The notes: generated from the sequence alone by a model not told the origin. 64,000 bases of DNA from Ahaetulla prasina (GCF_028640845.1 NC_080540.1:258340958-258404957); one strand, 5' to 3'; positions 32,985-44,753 are shown, counted from the first letter of the stretch. A program made the numbers and translations.

Positions 32985-34935
32985 GAAGGAGTGCTGATAA
33001 TAACCCATTTTAGGGATCACAAACTTTTCGTTTGGAAAAGCAGATTCTGTTTGAAAAATGTTGCCTCAAAAATGCACATAATCTGAGCCATAAATAGTTT
33101 TGAAAAAAACAAATCAGGGTTTTGTATTTAACCCACCTTTTGTAGTAACAGTGTTACAACATGAACAAACCAGGCCAATCTTTTTATTGCTAAGGCTACT
33201 ATCTTTAGGATTAGGTGTAGCTCTCAGATTGTTTTCAAAGGCAAATGTAGAGCAAATTATGGTAATTTAACCAGGATGTGACAGAGTATGAGAGATCATC
33301 AACAAAGCTTTCTAATCCAAGAATGGATTTAAAAAAAACTGTACAAAATGAAACTGTATAATGATCCTTCTGGCCACAGCCTCCACCTGATTTTTCAGCA
33401 GGAAATACGAATCTAAGTGGTTTTTTAAATTGCAGACTCGTTCTTTAAAAGGCAGCATCTGAGATCAAAAATGGAATTCTATGGAAATCTGTCAGCTTCA
33501 GAACCTACAGCCAGAGGTAGGTTTGCTGGGATTGAGTCCAAATCTGTTTTTCTCTGTGCAGAGTTTAACACTTCCAAGCATCAAGACAGCAACTTGAAGA
33601 TCACACATATGCATGCAAATGAGAGAGAGAAATTTAATAAGAGAGAAAAGTGGGTTGACCCCTGCATCGCTATTGTGAAAAACCCAATTATTCCATTAAT
33701 GGAATGGAATAATTCCATTATTCCGTCTCAAGATTTGATCTTAGACTGGGCTATGCAATTCATGGCAGTATTTTAATTCAGAAAATTGATTTGCTATGCT
33801 TCTACTTCTCTAATAAGTTTGACTGGCTACTTCTCTAAGATATTTCTATACTCTGAGATACCTTCTAGAAGTAGGTTTAGAAAACATGTTCTCTCTGTTG
33901 AAATGCTATATAAATCCAGAGTGTTGCTTTGAAGCTTCAAGGAAACCCAATGGCCCTTCTAAGTTCTACATAGCTCTTCTAAAACGATATAGTTGCCATA
34001 ATTAAACAGCCAGGTTCTTCATGTAAACTCTTTGAATATATTAAAGTACCTGTTATATGATATTGCTAGAATATCCTCTAGACAAATAGATAAATTCAAA
34101 CAAATAAACACCATGAGAGCACAAGCCAATAATAGTAAAAATTAACAACTAAAAACTAACAATAGTTAATAGTACACAAAATCAATACAGTCAATAAATA
34201 CTGTGTCATATTCACAGTTAAAAAACCCCTTGAACAGCTGTAAACCCCTAAATCTATAAACCTGATACTCCTGCCAGCTAAATATTAAAGGACATAAAGG
34301 TAGAAAATTATAGCAATTAATTTTATGGCTATAATTGTTTATAATTGTAGCTCATGTCAATGTATCAATAAGATACATCTTGATTTAGATATGTTTCTCT
34401 TTTTCTTGTGAAAAAATAAATAGCGAAATAGCTGTGAGCTTATTTGAATAATCACACAAAGAATTAGCCCATCATTGAGAAGAGAAGCTTGTTAGTCTCA
34501 TTATATAAGCATGTATGATTATATTGTCAAATTGAGTATTATTTTGACTGGCATCAGTGACTCATTTCTCCACTTTGGCAGACACACAAAAGCAATGTTT
34601 TGTGTTGAAAGTAAAAATAATTTCACCAAGACTTCAGTTGCAGGTCTTATGCAAAAATTTATCTATGCAAGGCTAAATAAAATAGTGAAATATTTATATA
34701 TCTTTGCATGCTTACCTTCAATAATACATTTATTTGAGAAAGTCAATGTATTGACATGTCCAGAAGTAAGATTTTTTTCTCACTATTTTTTTTTAATAGT
34801 CATTACTGATGTGCAGAAATCTGTGTTGAGACATCAATTCTTACCAAATTAGTAACTACTACCAAATTTAGTATTTAGTATCTGTAACAAGCTCCCATTC
34901 TACCCATATTTACATGTTAGATGTTTAGGATTATG
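32985..34935. other. Unassigned AT-rich stretch, 2 kb
   Basis: No gene, RNA or recognised transposon. The frames at 33471-33776 and 34511-34852 are the largest, but neither has motifs nor a convincing exon structure. A small palindromic patch built on GGAATAATTCC lies near 33690-33725. Confidence 0.4.
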
Positions 34936-34944
34936 TTTAAAACT

Positions 34945-35351
34945 TACGGGACCGCCTGCTGCTACCAAATACCTCTCACCGACCCGTGCGCTCTCACAGA
35001 GAGGGACTCCTCAGGGTGCCGTCGGCGCGACAATGTCGTCTGGCGACACCCAGGGGACGGGCCTTCTCTGTGGGGGCCCCCGCCCTCTGGAACGAGCTCC
35101 CCCCAGGACTTCGTCAACTTCCGGACCTCCGAACCTTTCGCCGCGAGCTCAAAACTTACTTATTTATCTGCGCTGGACTGGGTTAGTTTTTTAAGTTATG
35201 GGTTTTTAAATGGGTTTTACTTCCAAATTTTAATTATGGCCAATTTAAATAAGTTTTTTATTAGTATTTTAATTGTATGTATTGTGCATTTTACTTGGCT
35301 GTGAACCGCCCTGAGTCCTTTGGGAGAAGGGCGGTATACAAATTTAAATAA

Positions 35352-35382
<31 letters not shown>

Positions 35383-35385
35383 AAG
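34945..35385 (+). mobile_element. L2/CR1-group LINE 3' end
   Basis: It contains an ORF2 C-terminus (RSHREGLLRVPSARQCRLAT, RAFSVGAPALWNELPPGLRQ, ending FICAGLG at 35186), then a 3' UTR with GAACCGCCCTGAGTCCTTTG and GGGCGGTATACAAATTTAAA. An (AAAT)n tail closes it. It is close in wording to the 10.2, 45 and 46.5 kb copies, so it belongs to the same young subfamily. Confidence 0.9.
35344..35384 (+). repeat. (AAAT)n tail microsatellite
   Basis: About ten AAAT units form the 3' tail of the LINE. Confidence 0.9.
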
Positions 35386-35399
35386 ATTTGTACATACAT

Positions 35400-37018
35400 A
35401 GGATCAGCGTCTGAAATTATGTTAATGCCTCCATAAATTTCACTGGATCAGTAATTGTTTCTTCTGTCACCACATATTGCTGGGAAAAAAAACACTATAA
35501 GATATGCTGGCAACTTCTTTTTCTTTCAAAACACTTTACATCATTCCATTATTTTTTTGAAGACATTAAATACTTTATTCAGATGATTCTGCCTCTACCA
35601 GCTGACTCCAAAAGATATAATGAAAGGAATCCCAAATGGGAATTCATTTCCACTGCATTTGTTACAGAACAAATATAAATATAATCAAGTAAATCCAACC
35701 CAACAAATATTTTCATTCTTCCAGAAAGATACTGTCTTTCTAGCAGTATGAAGGACAAAATACCACACTAATATTTTATTGGGTTTTGTAGCCCTAACCA
35801 TTTTATTTTTTGCTTTTATAATTCATTACTAGTAACTTTCAATTTCTTTGTCGCAACAACTGTTAGAATGAAATTTTATTTTATCCTAATGTTCCAAACC
35901 TGAATTGGCAGAAATATCCATTGACTGCTGTACTTTATAAACACTCTGGAAATTCATATAGCTTTCACATTTTACATTCCAACATGAATATGATTTGATC
36001 TGCTGCCAAATTTTATTAGGAATGTCAAGCAGGATAGGTAGCTAGAGAATGAAGCCTAGGTGACAAAAAACAACAACATTGAGATACAGGCAAGTGTATG
36101 GTAGAATTAAAGACATATGCTGAAAGCCGCTTCATATCTCACAATTTAGATTTATACTAGAGGGACACAGAGACTTTCCAGGATCCATCTGGATCCTGCA
36201 ACATTATCCTGGGACACATATATTTATGGAGAGCCTTCATTCATGACAGACTTTCCAATCTGAGTTTGATAATGCCCTAGTACTGTACAGTATGTCTCCA
36301 GAATTAAACATTATAATGTCCAAATTCATACTGAGCTAGATAGAAATGGAGTTCTTTCTTCCTTAATGGAAGAGAACATAAAAGGCTGCGTTCAATCCCA
36401 AATATGACAGTGATCATTACGCAGCAAAGTATCCAAGAATGATGTCACATATTTTAGGACTGCATTATTCTTCTTCCGTTTAAAATAGCTTGAAAGAAAC
36501 ACTTCTGAGGTGGAGATGACAACTGAAGCGTCTAGTGATGTTGGGCTTTGAAGACAGTCAAATGACTTAATGAAAGCAAAGTAGTAAAAAGAACTGAGAT
36601 GTTACAGGTGAACAATGAAGGAGAAGGGACTGGGAAAGACTCACGCATTATTTCAGGATAGATCATTGCAATAGTAAATCAGCAAGCAACTAAGTGAGCA
36701 ACAGGCATGGGAGGGCAGAGGCATCTGTCTCTCCCTCCATATGTTCATAAAAATATCTTTCATATGAGAATACTTTTCAGAAATGGAGTTCTATTCTTCC
36801 TGAATGGAAGGTCAGCCTTGCTTATAAAGATCATCACCCCAGATTTGCTTCTTTTTTCTTCTATGTCTTCTTGTCCTTTGTCTCTTTTTCCCCCTAAAAT
36901 AATACTTGCTGGGTTATTATTTGTTCTGATTTTCAAATATATTGATAGCTTTTCTTGACTTCAAGAATGTCCTGCCCTAATCCATGTTTCTCATTTTCTG
37001 AAAGTTTCATTTTTCATG
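35400..37018. other. Unassigned AT-rich stretch
   Basis: No gene or recognised repeat. The 83-aa frame at 36707-36958 has no identifiable motif. Confidence 0.4.
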
Positions 37019-37027
37019 ACTTTAGGA

Positions 37028-37397
37028 CAGGAGCTTAAATCTGGCCTGTGGACCAGCCTGGAAATATCAAAAGACCAGCCCGCAGTGCCTCTGCCAGCCA
37101 AAATGGGCCGTGTGCAGCCCCCCCATGGCCCATTTTCAGCCACCCCCGGCCTCCTGTAGCACTCTGCCGGCCAAAAATGGGCCACACTGAGACCTTGCGG
37201 GATTTTCAACTGGTAAAGTGCTGCAGGAGGCTGTTCAGATTGAAAATGGGCACAGTCCTCCTGCGGTCCATTTTGGCTGGCAGGGTGCTGCAGGAGGCAT
37301 CTGTCCTGTCTCCCCTACTCTCCCCACCCCCACCAGCTCATGGAGGAGAACTGCAATGCTGATCCAGCCCTTGAAGAAATCCAGTTTGCCACCCTTG
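37028..37397 (+). mobile_element. hAT-type MITE, 370 bp, GC-rich
   Basis: Starts CAGGAGCTTAAATCTGGCC and ends CAGTTTGCCACCCTTG, with a perfect 8-bp duplication CTTTAGGA (37020-37027 and 37398-37405). The interior repeats a GCCAAAATGGGCC / GCCAAAAATGGGCC block and its inverse, in three to four imperfect copies. Its GC content contrasts with the AT-rich flanks. The frames called over it are artefacts. Confidence 0.9.
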
Positions 37398-37737
37398 CTT
37401 TAGGAAGTCACTTGCAGTAGTTGTAACTAGGGATGCTGACATTAACCACAAATAAAACTTGGCAGCATTCAATGCATTCATTCATATCTTCTTTTAGGAA
37501 ATTCATATTAAAAAATAATAACTAAATAGAAATTAGATTTTTTTTCTCCCTTTGATTGTGGAATAACATATATTGCATTGGTAAGTCTGTGTTTTATATG
37601 TATCTTTGATTTTTTAATAGGAACTCATTTCATACTGAATACTGAATTGAAAAGAATGTTAAGTTGAGATAAAATGTTTCTGCAACTGATACATACTTAC
37701 ATGGAAGTAAATTCCACAGAATTTAGTGGGATTTGTA

Positions 37738-37912
37738 TAGCAATAGCATTAAATATACAATTCCATAGTGTTTTACAGCACTCTCTGAGCTGTTTACGAT
37801 GTCAGCATATTGTGCCAACAATCTGGGTCCACATTTTACTGACCTGAGTCAACATTGAGTTAGTCAGGATTGAACTGCTGGCATAATGCATTCTAACCAC
37901 TGCATCACGATG
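37738..37912 (-). mobile_element. tRNA-derived SINE, degraded
   Basis: On the minus strand it is the same family as 3085-3272. Visible on plus are TAGCAATAGCATTAAATATA, CATAGTGTTTTACAGCACTC, CAACAATCTGGGTCC and the B-box complement GGATTGAACTGCTGG. Confidence 0.75.
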
Positions 37913-38271
37913 GAATTAACTATTGACCAGGTGTGAAGTTAAGTAAATAGAAGAGTATGCTGTATTTCTCTAAATATATTAAACTAAATATAGCCCATAG
38001 TAACTTAATTAGTAGATGATGCAAAGCTGATATAGTAAGTCATATTTATAAAAATGAATGGTTTGTTGATTGGGTGGGTGTTCAGAGCTAAATACGTGTA
38101 AAAATTAAGCCACTATGCTTCATTTGCAGTGAAATAACGTGTTATGTGAAGAAAGAACAACTGGTCATAAATTATAATACAAGGACAATGTTTGAAATGA
38201 TTTATGAAAAAAGAAAGGAGACCTGACAACAAACTTGAAAGATAACTAGTGGGGCTTAACACACAAATTGA

Positions 38272-38488
38272 AAAAGCTGTGGTAGCTCAGTGAATAAAAT
38301 GCAGCATTGCAGCTCTGCTCACAGCCAAGAGTTAAATCCTGACTGGTTCAAAGTTGACTCAGCCTTCCATCCTTCCAAAGTTGGTAAAATGAAGGTCCAG
38401 ATTGTTGGGGGCAATATGCTGACTCTGTAGAGAATGCTGTAAAGTACTACGCCAGTGGTATATAAGTCTAAGTGCTGTTGCTATTAAG
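38272..38488 (+). mobile_element. tRNA-derived SINE, most complete copy
   Basis: A-box-like GTGGTAGCTCAGTGAATAAA and B-box-like AGAGTTAAATCC. The body has TCAGCCTTCCATCCTTCCAA and CCAGATTGTTGGGGGCAATA. The tail GTATATAAGTCTAAGTGCTG ends TTGCTATTAAG. No 8-bp or longer duplication was confirmed. Confidence 0.82.
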
Positions 38489-38929
38489 TCATTAATGTTG
38501 GAAAATTAACTGCATCATACTTTTGTAGAAGTGTATAACTACAAATTGTAGCTGGTTTGACATGGCATACTAAGCCATGATGTAGTTTTTTTAGTTCTGG
38601 CATATGTATTACATGAACTAATATTCAACTAATATGGCATTAAACCATGCTTTTTGCTTGGTGCATTTTCAAAATTAAGCCAATTTTGGTTAATTCAATA
38701 AAACCAAGCATTGGTAGAAGTATGTACACTATTTGTAAACTCTCTTGACATCAGAGAAATGTACATTTCTCTGTAATATTAACTTAAGGATAGAATGAAA
38801 AAAATTGGAGCATTTTCTCAAATTGTGTCGCACTAGTATAAATACATAAAACCTGGCTCTGCCAATTAGCATGGGGGTCTAAGTGTGTTATATATCTCTG
38901 GGAATGGTTGGTGGTCTGAGGGCATTCCC

Positions 38930-39132
38930 TCCACCTTATTAATGTTTTCACCTTGTTAATGTCTTTTTAAAACTTTTTTACTTTTTACTTGTACATTTTT
39001 TATCTTGTTTTTAACTGTGTTTTAATTGTATTTTTAGTCATGTTTTTATATAATTTTATGGTGTCCTTTGTAAACTGCCCAGGGTGACTTAGTAGAGATA
39101 CGCAGTGTAGAAATTTGATCAATAAATAAATG
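38930..39132 (+). mobile_element. LINE 3' UTR and tail (L2/CR1-like)
   Basis: A T-rich 3' UTR leads to TTTGTAAACTGCCCAGGGTG, then GTGTAGAAATTTGATCAATA AATAAATG. This is the layout of a diverged L2/CR1-group 3' end. Confidence 0.6.
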
Positions 39133-39139
39133 TTTATCA

Positions 39140-39960
39140 ATGTGTGTACTGCTCCTTTTGATTGTTTTCAAGTAGTGTAGTTATTTTAATCACTAAGCAC
39201 AGTCAATTACATGCATGAACCTAACTTTTCTTTTACTGTCTGTTAAATAACTGTCTGAATTGTATGGTTGACAACCAGCTCAATGGTGTTAATTTAGACT
39301 GCAAAAGAAAGTGCTCAGCATTTTTAGAAAAAAAAACATGCTCCCAACAGATTTCTGAAAATAGATATTGTTCTTTATAGGGGCTTATCATTAACAATAG
39401 AGCAGTGCTGATGTCTAGAGGGCATTTTCAGTAGCTGTGAGTTAGTATAAACTGCTCTATATTTCTTTCTTATCAGATCCCTTTTAGAGATGAAATTGAG
39501 AAGAAGGGAGACTCAACTGGAGTGTAAGACTTGGGAGCACTGATGTGAAGCTGACCTTGAAACAAATCTAAAGTTGAAAGAAGATTCACTAGTTACTTAT
39601 TAAATTTATCCTTTTAAAAAAAACACCCGGAGGACTTGCAATTTTTCTTTTCACGGAAAAACAGAACTAAATACAGCCATAAAACAGCATTGAAGGTAAG
39701 AAGAGGAGGAAGCAACCACTACAAAGATGATTATAGTTGTCGATGTCTTTCAGGAAAGGTTGAGAAGAAAAGGAAGGAATTAGGTAGGAGAGCACACTTA
39801 CTTTCAACTTTTAAACTTTTCCTTCTTATGCCCTTTTGGGGGATTCTCTTTTGGTGAAGTCGGAGACCACACATGTCTTTTGAATAGCTTGTCAGAGGAT
39901 TGCATTCCAAAATGTCAAAAGACCATGAAAGGCCAGGACATAAAATAACTTGGGGTTTAA
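39140..39960. other. Unassigned non-coding stretch
   Basis: No gene or recognised repeat. The 73-aa frame at 39636-39857 has no recognised motif. Confidence 0.4.
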
Positions 39961-39967
39961 CAAACTA

Positions 39968-40277
39968 CCGCATTTCCCCGAAAATAAGAGTCTGTCTTTT
40001 TGAACTCCAAAATAAGCACTTGGCCTTATTTTCACAGAGATCTTATTATTTGGAGGCTCGTGGAACAAGATTTATTATTTATTTATTTATTTATTTATTA
40101 AACTTTTATACCGCCCTTCTCCCGAAGGACTCAGGGCGGTGTACAGATGGGGCTCCTCTTGCTATCTTATCTGATTTCTAGCTCTGTCTCCCTAACCCTA
40201 ACCAGAAGAAATGCTGGGGACCGGCTGCATATGTGTTTATATATTTTTGGGGAGGTTTTATTTTTGGGAAAACACGG
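39968..40277 (+). mobile_element. CCGTGTTTCCCC-type TIR element, 310 bp
   Basis: CCGCATTTCCCCGAAAATAA on the left and TTTTTGGGAAAACACGG on the right are inverted. TA lies on both sides (39966-39967, 40278-40279). It shares its ends with 22109-22631. The middle is interrupted by a LINE tail. Confidence 0.78.
40068..40152 (-). mobile_element. Short L2/CR1-group LINE 3' tail nested in a TIR element
   Basis: (TTTA)n followed by AACTTTTATACCGCCCTTCT and CCCGAAGGACTCAGGGCGGT GTACAG, the antisense LINE terminus seen at 46.3 kb. Only about 85 bases were integrated. Confidence 0.85.
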
Positions 40278-40284
40278 TAAGTTA

Positions 40285-40938
40285 ATTACATAAACTGAAT
40301 ATAGTTACTTCTATGCTTTGTCTCTATACAGTTCATTTTCTTCTTTTTGGGGGATTGAAAATTTTGATTCAGTGGCAATTCTTGGAAAGACCCTGCTGCT
40401 GCAACAACACCCTTGAGTTTTAGGATCTGCATGAAGTCTTGGACCTCAGGTTCCTTTTTTAATCCTTTGTGTCTTCTTCTTGGTGTCTTATCTGCATGTG
40501 CAACTCAAATATAGTATTCTATACAGTTACAAATCAACATTATTCTGTTATATCATCTGTCAGGGTTCAAAGGAACAGATTTTGTTACCAGTAATGATTT
40601 TGGATAGCCCATATTTGTACATCTCTGCTACAACAACTATTCCTTTAACATAGTACAAATATTTCAAAATCTATAGCAAGTACCATTTAAGCTTCTTACC
40701 AAAACCTCCTCTGCATTCCCAACGCAAATATAAAACAGAACAATCAGAAGTCTTGATTCTACTTTCCATAAAATAAAGTTTTTAAAATCCAGGAACTTTC
40801 ATGACATCGCATAAATCTGTTTATTTTATGAGCAAGAAATAGAAATGGGTGGATTTTTTCGTTTTTGTTTTTTTCTTACCTGATCCATGAGATCTGGTAA
40901 GGCTCACCATCGTAGCCACAGTGATTTCCTTTCCACCT
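40285..40938. other. Unassigned non-coding stretch
   Basis: No gene or recognised repeat. Confidence 0.4.
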
Positions 40939-40941
40939 GTC

Positions 40942-41107
40942 GTTAGCAATAGCACTTAGACTTATATACCACTTCATAGTGCTTTACAGTACATTCTAAG
41001 CAGTTTATAGAGTCAGCATATTGCCCCCAACAATCTGGGTCCTTATTTTACGACCTTGGAAAGATGGAAGGCTAAACCAACTTTGAGCCAGTCAGGATTG
41101 AACTCCT
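40942..41107 (-). mobile_element. tRNA-derived SINE
   Basis: On plus: TAGCAATAGCACTTAGACTT, CATAGTGCTTTACAGTACAT, TTGCCCCCAACAATCTGGGT and the B-box complement GGATTGAACTCC. Same family as the copy at 38.27 kb, reversed. Confidence 0.82.
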
Positions 41108-41567
41108 GAGCCTCCAGAGACTGACAATAGTGAGGCAGAGGAACAGGAGGAGTCTGTTCCTAATGCACGCATGAGAAGAGCTGCCAGAAGGCAAGAACAA
41201 CTAAAGCAAAGAGGACGACTCGGGAGTAGGGCCAAGAGATGATTGGCCCCACCCATAAGGCTTAAAAGACCAGCAATGACGTTTGGGCTCTTTGCCAGAA
41301 AACAACGTTGATAGCCTTGTCTTGCTGCATTTATTTCTTATTTATTTATTTCAAAAGTCTTCTGCTTTTGATCTTTTGCCGAGAAAAGCTTTTGGCAGTT
41401 TGCCTAATTAGACTAAGGTTGGTGATAAGACTGAATTGTATTATGAAGAATTTGCTTTGATTTAGTTTGGACTACACTGAGAATGAGTTAATTCTCAGCT
41501 GTTCTAATAAAGTTTGTTTTTGAATTGACTGAGTTTACTACTACCTACTTGGGCCTGGGTCACAACA
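41108..41567 (+). mobile_element. Solo LTR or LTR fragment
   Basis: The unit ends CTGGGTCACAACA. About 55 bases before that is AATAAAG (41507-41513), a poly(A) signal. A purine-rich coding-like stretch (RMRRAARRQEQLKQRGR near 41165-41215) lies upstream, as in the acidic/basic stretch of the 10.9 kb LTR. The left edge is not resolved; it abuts the SINE. No internal retroviral genes are present. Confidence 0.5.
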
Positions 41568-42106
41568 ATAGAAAAAAGCAAATTTATAGGAAAAAGAATG
41601 TTGCTTCCCAATCTGCATTTTACCACATCTTCACACTGAGGGTGGCAGTTTTGCAGTCTTGCAGAAAATAACGTGAGCTAATTTTCTGGCACAATTAATT
41701 CTCCTCTTGAAGGCTGGGCTAAGAAAAAGCACGTCTCTGTGTGCAGAATCCCCCTTACACACAACAACAACAAATTGACCAATCCCAAATTAAAAGATCC
41801 TGTGTTAGAATAGCCACTTTTCTTCTGGGAAAACATACCACGATATTTTAAAAGCTTTCTACCAATAAGAATATTGACAATATTTATATGGCAAGATCTT
41901 AAAAGAATGGTATGGTATTTTCCAGTTCTTACAAGAAAAAAAGTTTTATGATAAAAGTAAGAATTGAAGAACAATGAATATGGGAGGTTGTCGACAGTGC
42001 AGTACTTTTCCTCTGTCCATAGGATAGATATTTCCATGTTTGAACAGCAAAAATGTTCAACTGGCTATGCCAGTGAAGTTTGCAATTCCTCCAGCAGCCC
42101 CCTGGA

Positions 42107-42401
42107 CAGTGGTGGGTTTCAAAAAATTTTACTACTGGTTCTGTGGGTGTGGCTTGGTGAGCGTGGCATGGCTTGGTGAACATGGCAGAGGAAGGATACT
42201 GTCAAATCTCCATTCCCACCCCACTCCAAGGGAAGGTTACTGCAAAATCCCCATTTCCTTCCGATCAGCTGGGACTTGGGAGGCAGAGAATAGTTGGGGG
42301 CGGGGCCAGTCAGGGGTGGTATTTACAAGTTCTCCGAACTTCTCAAAATTTCTGCTACCAGTTCTCCAGAACAGGTCAGAACCTGCTGAAACCCACCTCT
42401 G
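42107..42401 (+). mobile_element. hAT-type MITE, 295 bp
   Basis: Ends CAGTGGTGGGTTTCA and TGAAACCCACCTCTG. Perfect 8-bp duplication CCCCTGGA (42099-42106 and 42402-42409). Contains GGTTCTGTGGGTGTGGCTTG and GTTCTCCAGAACAGGTCAGA. Frames on both strands are shadows. Confidence 0.94.
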
Positions 42402-42409
42402 CCCCTGGA

Positions 42410-42970
42410 GATATGGAACCTATTGGCCAGATAGGAGATGGGAGCAGGCCAATTGGTGTCTAGAAGTTTCTTAACCTCCAAAGTGATCAAGAATGTCTGG
42501 ATGGGATGTTGCTTTCTGGCATTCAATGGAAAACAAGAGTTTCATGCCGGAATGTCTTGGTCAAACTTCAGCCAACTTCAGCCACTTCAGAAGTAGACAA
42601 GCAATGAGAGGGAGGCTTCATTGTAAAGACATGTCTTTGGCAAATGCCTAGTAAGATATCTTCATGCTGTGAAAATACAGACTTCTGAAAGAGGCTACAA
42701 TAAGTACATTTGTGCTAATTACCTCTTTCTAAACTAAAAAGCCAAATTATCCCAGATTAAGATTTCAAATATATTTCCTTCCTTTCAAATATATAGAAAA
42801 CTTTTTCTGGTGCAACATAAGATAAACTATTTGCTTAATGTAAGCCCCATGTGTCCAATATGATTTTTTTTTCTTCAATAACTGTAGAAAGGAGCAGTTC
42901 TGGGTAGCAATCTGCCTGTAGAATAGCAAAAGAGAAGACAGGGGAATCCTTTTTCAAAAATCCCTCAGGG
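42410..42970. other. Unassigned non-coding stretch
   Basis: No gene or recognised repeat between two MITEs. Confidence 0.4.
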
Positions 42971-42978
42971 AACTGAGC

Positions 42979-43115
42979 CAGTGGTGGGATTCAAGTAATT
43001 TAACAACCAGTTCTCTACCCTAATGATTTCTTCCAACAACCAGTTCATCAAACTGCTCAGAAAATTAACAACCGGTTCTCCCGAAGTGGTGCGAACTGGC
43101 TGAATCCCACCACTG
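42979..43115 (+). mobile_element. hAT-type MITE, 137 bp
   Basis: Inverted ends CAGTGGTGGGATTCA and TGAATCCCACCACTG, 15 of 15. Perfect 8-bp duplication AACTGAGC (42971-42978 and 43116-43123). Same length and sequence family as 28033-28169 and 45626-45762. Confidence 0.95.
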
Positions 43116-43123
43116 AACTGAGC

Positions 43124-44054
43124 ATATTCAGTATCTCCACTATAGCTAATGCAAGAATGAGGAATCTAGAATGAAATGACAGGTATGCTAAAAATCAATG
43201 CTTCAAGCTACAACATTTCATTAAAGATCCCTCCACACAGTTTGTTTGTTTTTTAAAAAAAACACTTGACTTCCTTCAAAATATATATCAGATGTTGATA
43301 GGATGTGAAAGGATCCTTTAAATGATAATTCAGTATTTTACCATCAAATTCTACTACTACTAATAATAATGTGCTTTTTTCCCTAGCAATATTTTTTTTC
43401 TCTCTCTCCCCATCATTTTCTGAATATTGTTTTTAGATTGACCCGGAGCATTTTCATTTTGGCAGAATGTATTAATGTGCAAAGAGGCTCATTCATATGT
43501 GATTATTAAGGTGGGATTAGTAAAAACAAAGGGCACAGAACATTTTCAACTCAATCTGTGGACTGAGGGATAAGATGCAATATTGGCTCATTTTCATTAT
43601 AGCAAGAGTGAACATAATTTTCTGTTCTCTCTGCAAGTCCTGTATTATCCACAGGGGAGCTGTTATTATCTACATAATGTACTGAGGCATCTGCAATTAA
43701 GCTTACTATTCATATTAGTCTCCCTTGGTTTAAAGTCACTTTCACTTAAATCAATAAAATTAAATTAGCCCTTTCTTCCAGGCCACAAAGATTTTTCTTC
43801 TTCTAATTATGTTTAGAAGTTTACTATTTTTATGATCCGGTGTCCAAGTTGTTACCAGTAAAGGAGAGTACCTGAGAGGCTGGTGGATCAGATCCAGTGG
43901 CATAAGCACACAGCAAGGCTTATTTCAAGGTCATTTATCTAAAGTGGTTCAAGTGAAAACGTTCTGTTTTCATCTACATGCATTTTTGCATACTTTCTAA
44001 TTCCATGTTGCATATTATGATTTCTGCACTGCCTATTTCATTTAGTTAGATTGG
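43124..44054. other. Unassigned AT-rich stretch
   Basis: No gene or recognised repeat. Confidence 0.4.
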
Positions 44055-44062
44055 GAGAAAAG

Positions 44063-44389
44063 CAGTGATGGGATTCATTTCTTTTTTACTACTGGTTCTG
44101 TGGGTGTGGCTTGGTGGGTGAGGCATGGCTTGGTAGGTAGGGCAGGGGAAGGATACTGTAAAATCTCCATTCCTACCCCACTCCAGGAAAAGGGTAATGT
44201 AAAATTTCCATTCTCTCCCCACTCCAGGGGAAGGTTTCCCCATTTCCTCCCGATCAGCTGGGACTCAGGAGGCAGAGAATAGATGGGGCGGGGCCAGTCA
44301 GAGGTGGTATTTACTGGTTCTCCAGACTACTCAAAATTTCTGCTACTGGTTCTCCAGAACTGTTCAGAACCTGCTAAAGACCACCTCTG
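44063..44389 (+). mobile_element. hAT-type MITE, 327 bp
   Basis: Starts CAGTGATGGGATTCA, as in the 137-bp family, but the interior (GGTTCTGTGGGTGTGGCTTG, duplicated CCCACTCCAGG-A blocks) and the right end ACCACCTCTG belong to the longer family. Perfect 8-bp duplication GAGAAAAG (44055-44062 and 44390-44397). Confidence 0.93.
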
Positions 44390-44753
44390 GAGAAAAGGAT
44401 AGGAAAATATTAATAGCTCTATACCTCACTAACAGATGGCGTTCATGCAAAATAACAATGAAAATAGAAGCAAAATAAAAAGCACAATTAGAACACTATT
44501 TATAATGTAATAGGAAAGATTATAATGAAATACTGAGTCAAGTTACCATCAGTCCTGTACTGAAGCCCAGTGTTCCCCAATAAAGTTTCAGATAAGAATG
44601 AATACAAAATGTCTACAATACTAGTTGCGTTCCCAGTCTGGGGAACTGGTTCTCCAGCTCAGGAAATACCTCTCTACAATCATGTCCCTCTCATTTTAGC
44701 TTTGTAGAAATGAGTCATCACAGGAGGAATAGTAATAGCACTTAGACTTATAT

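Noticed and set aside
33685..33727. Palindromic patch GGAATAATTCC
   Set aside because: Short, low-complexity and imperfect; likely chance.
33471..33776. 101-codon plus frame as a possible gene
   Set aside because: No recognisable domain, and the second half overlaps a small palindromic AT-rich patch.
34511..34852. 113-codon plus frame as a possible host exon
   Set aside because: No motif, no splice context, AT-rich composition like its surroundings.
38272..38345. tRNA-like A and B boxes suggesting a tRNA gene
   Set aside because: No cloverleaf could be traced and the same head is joined to a repeated SINE body at several loci.
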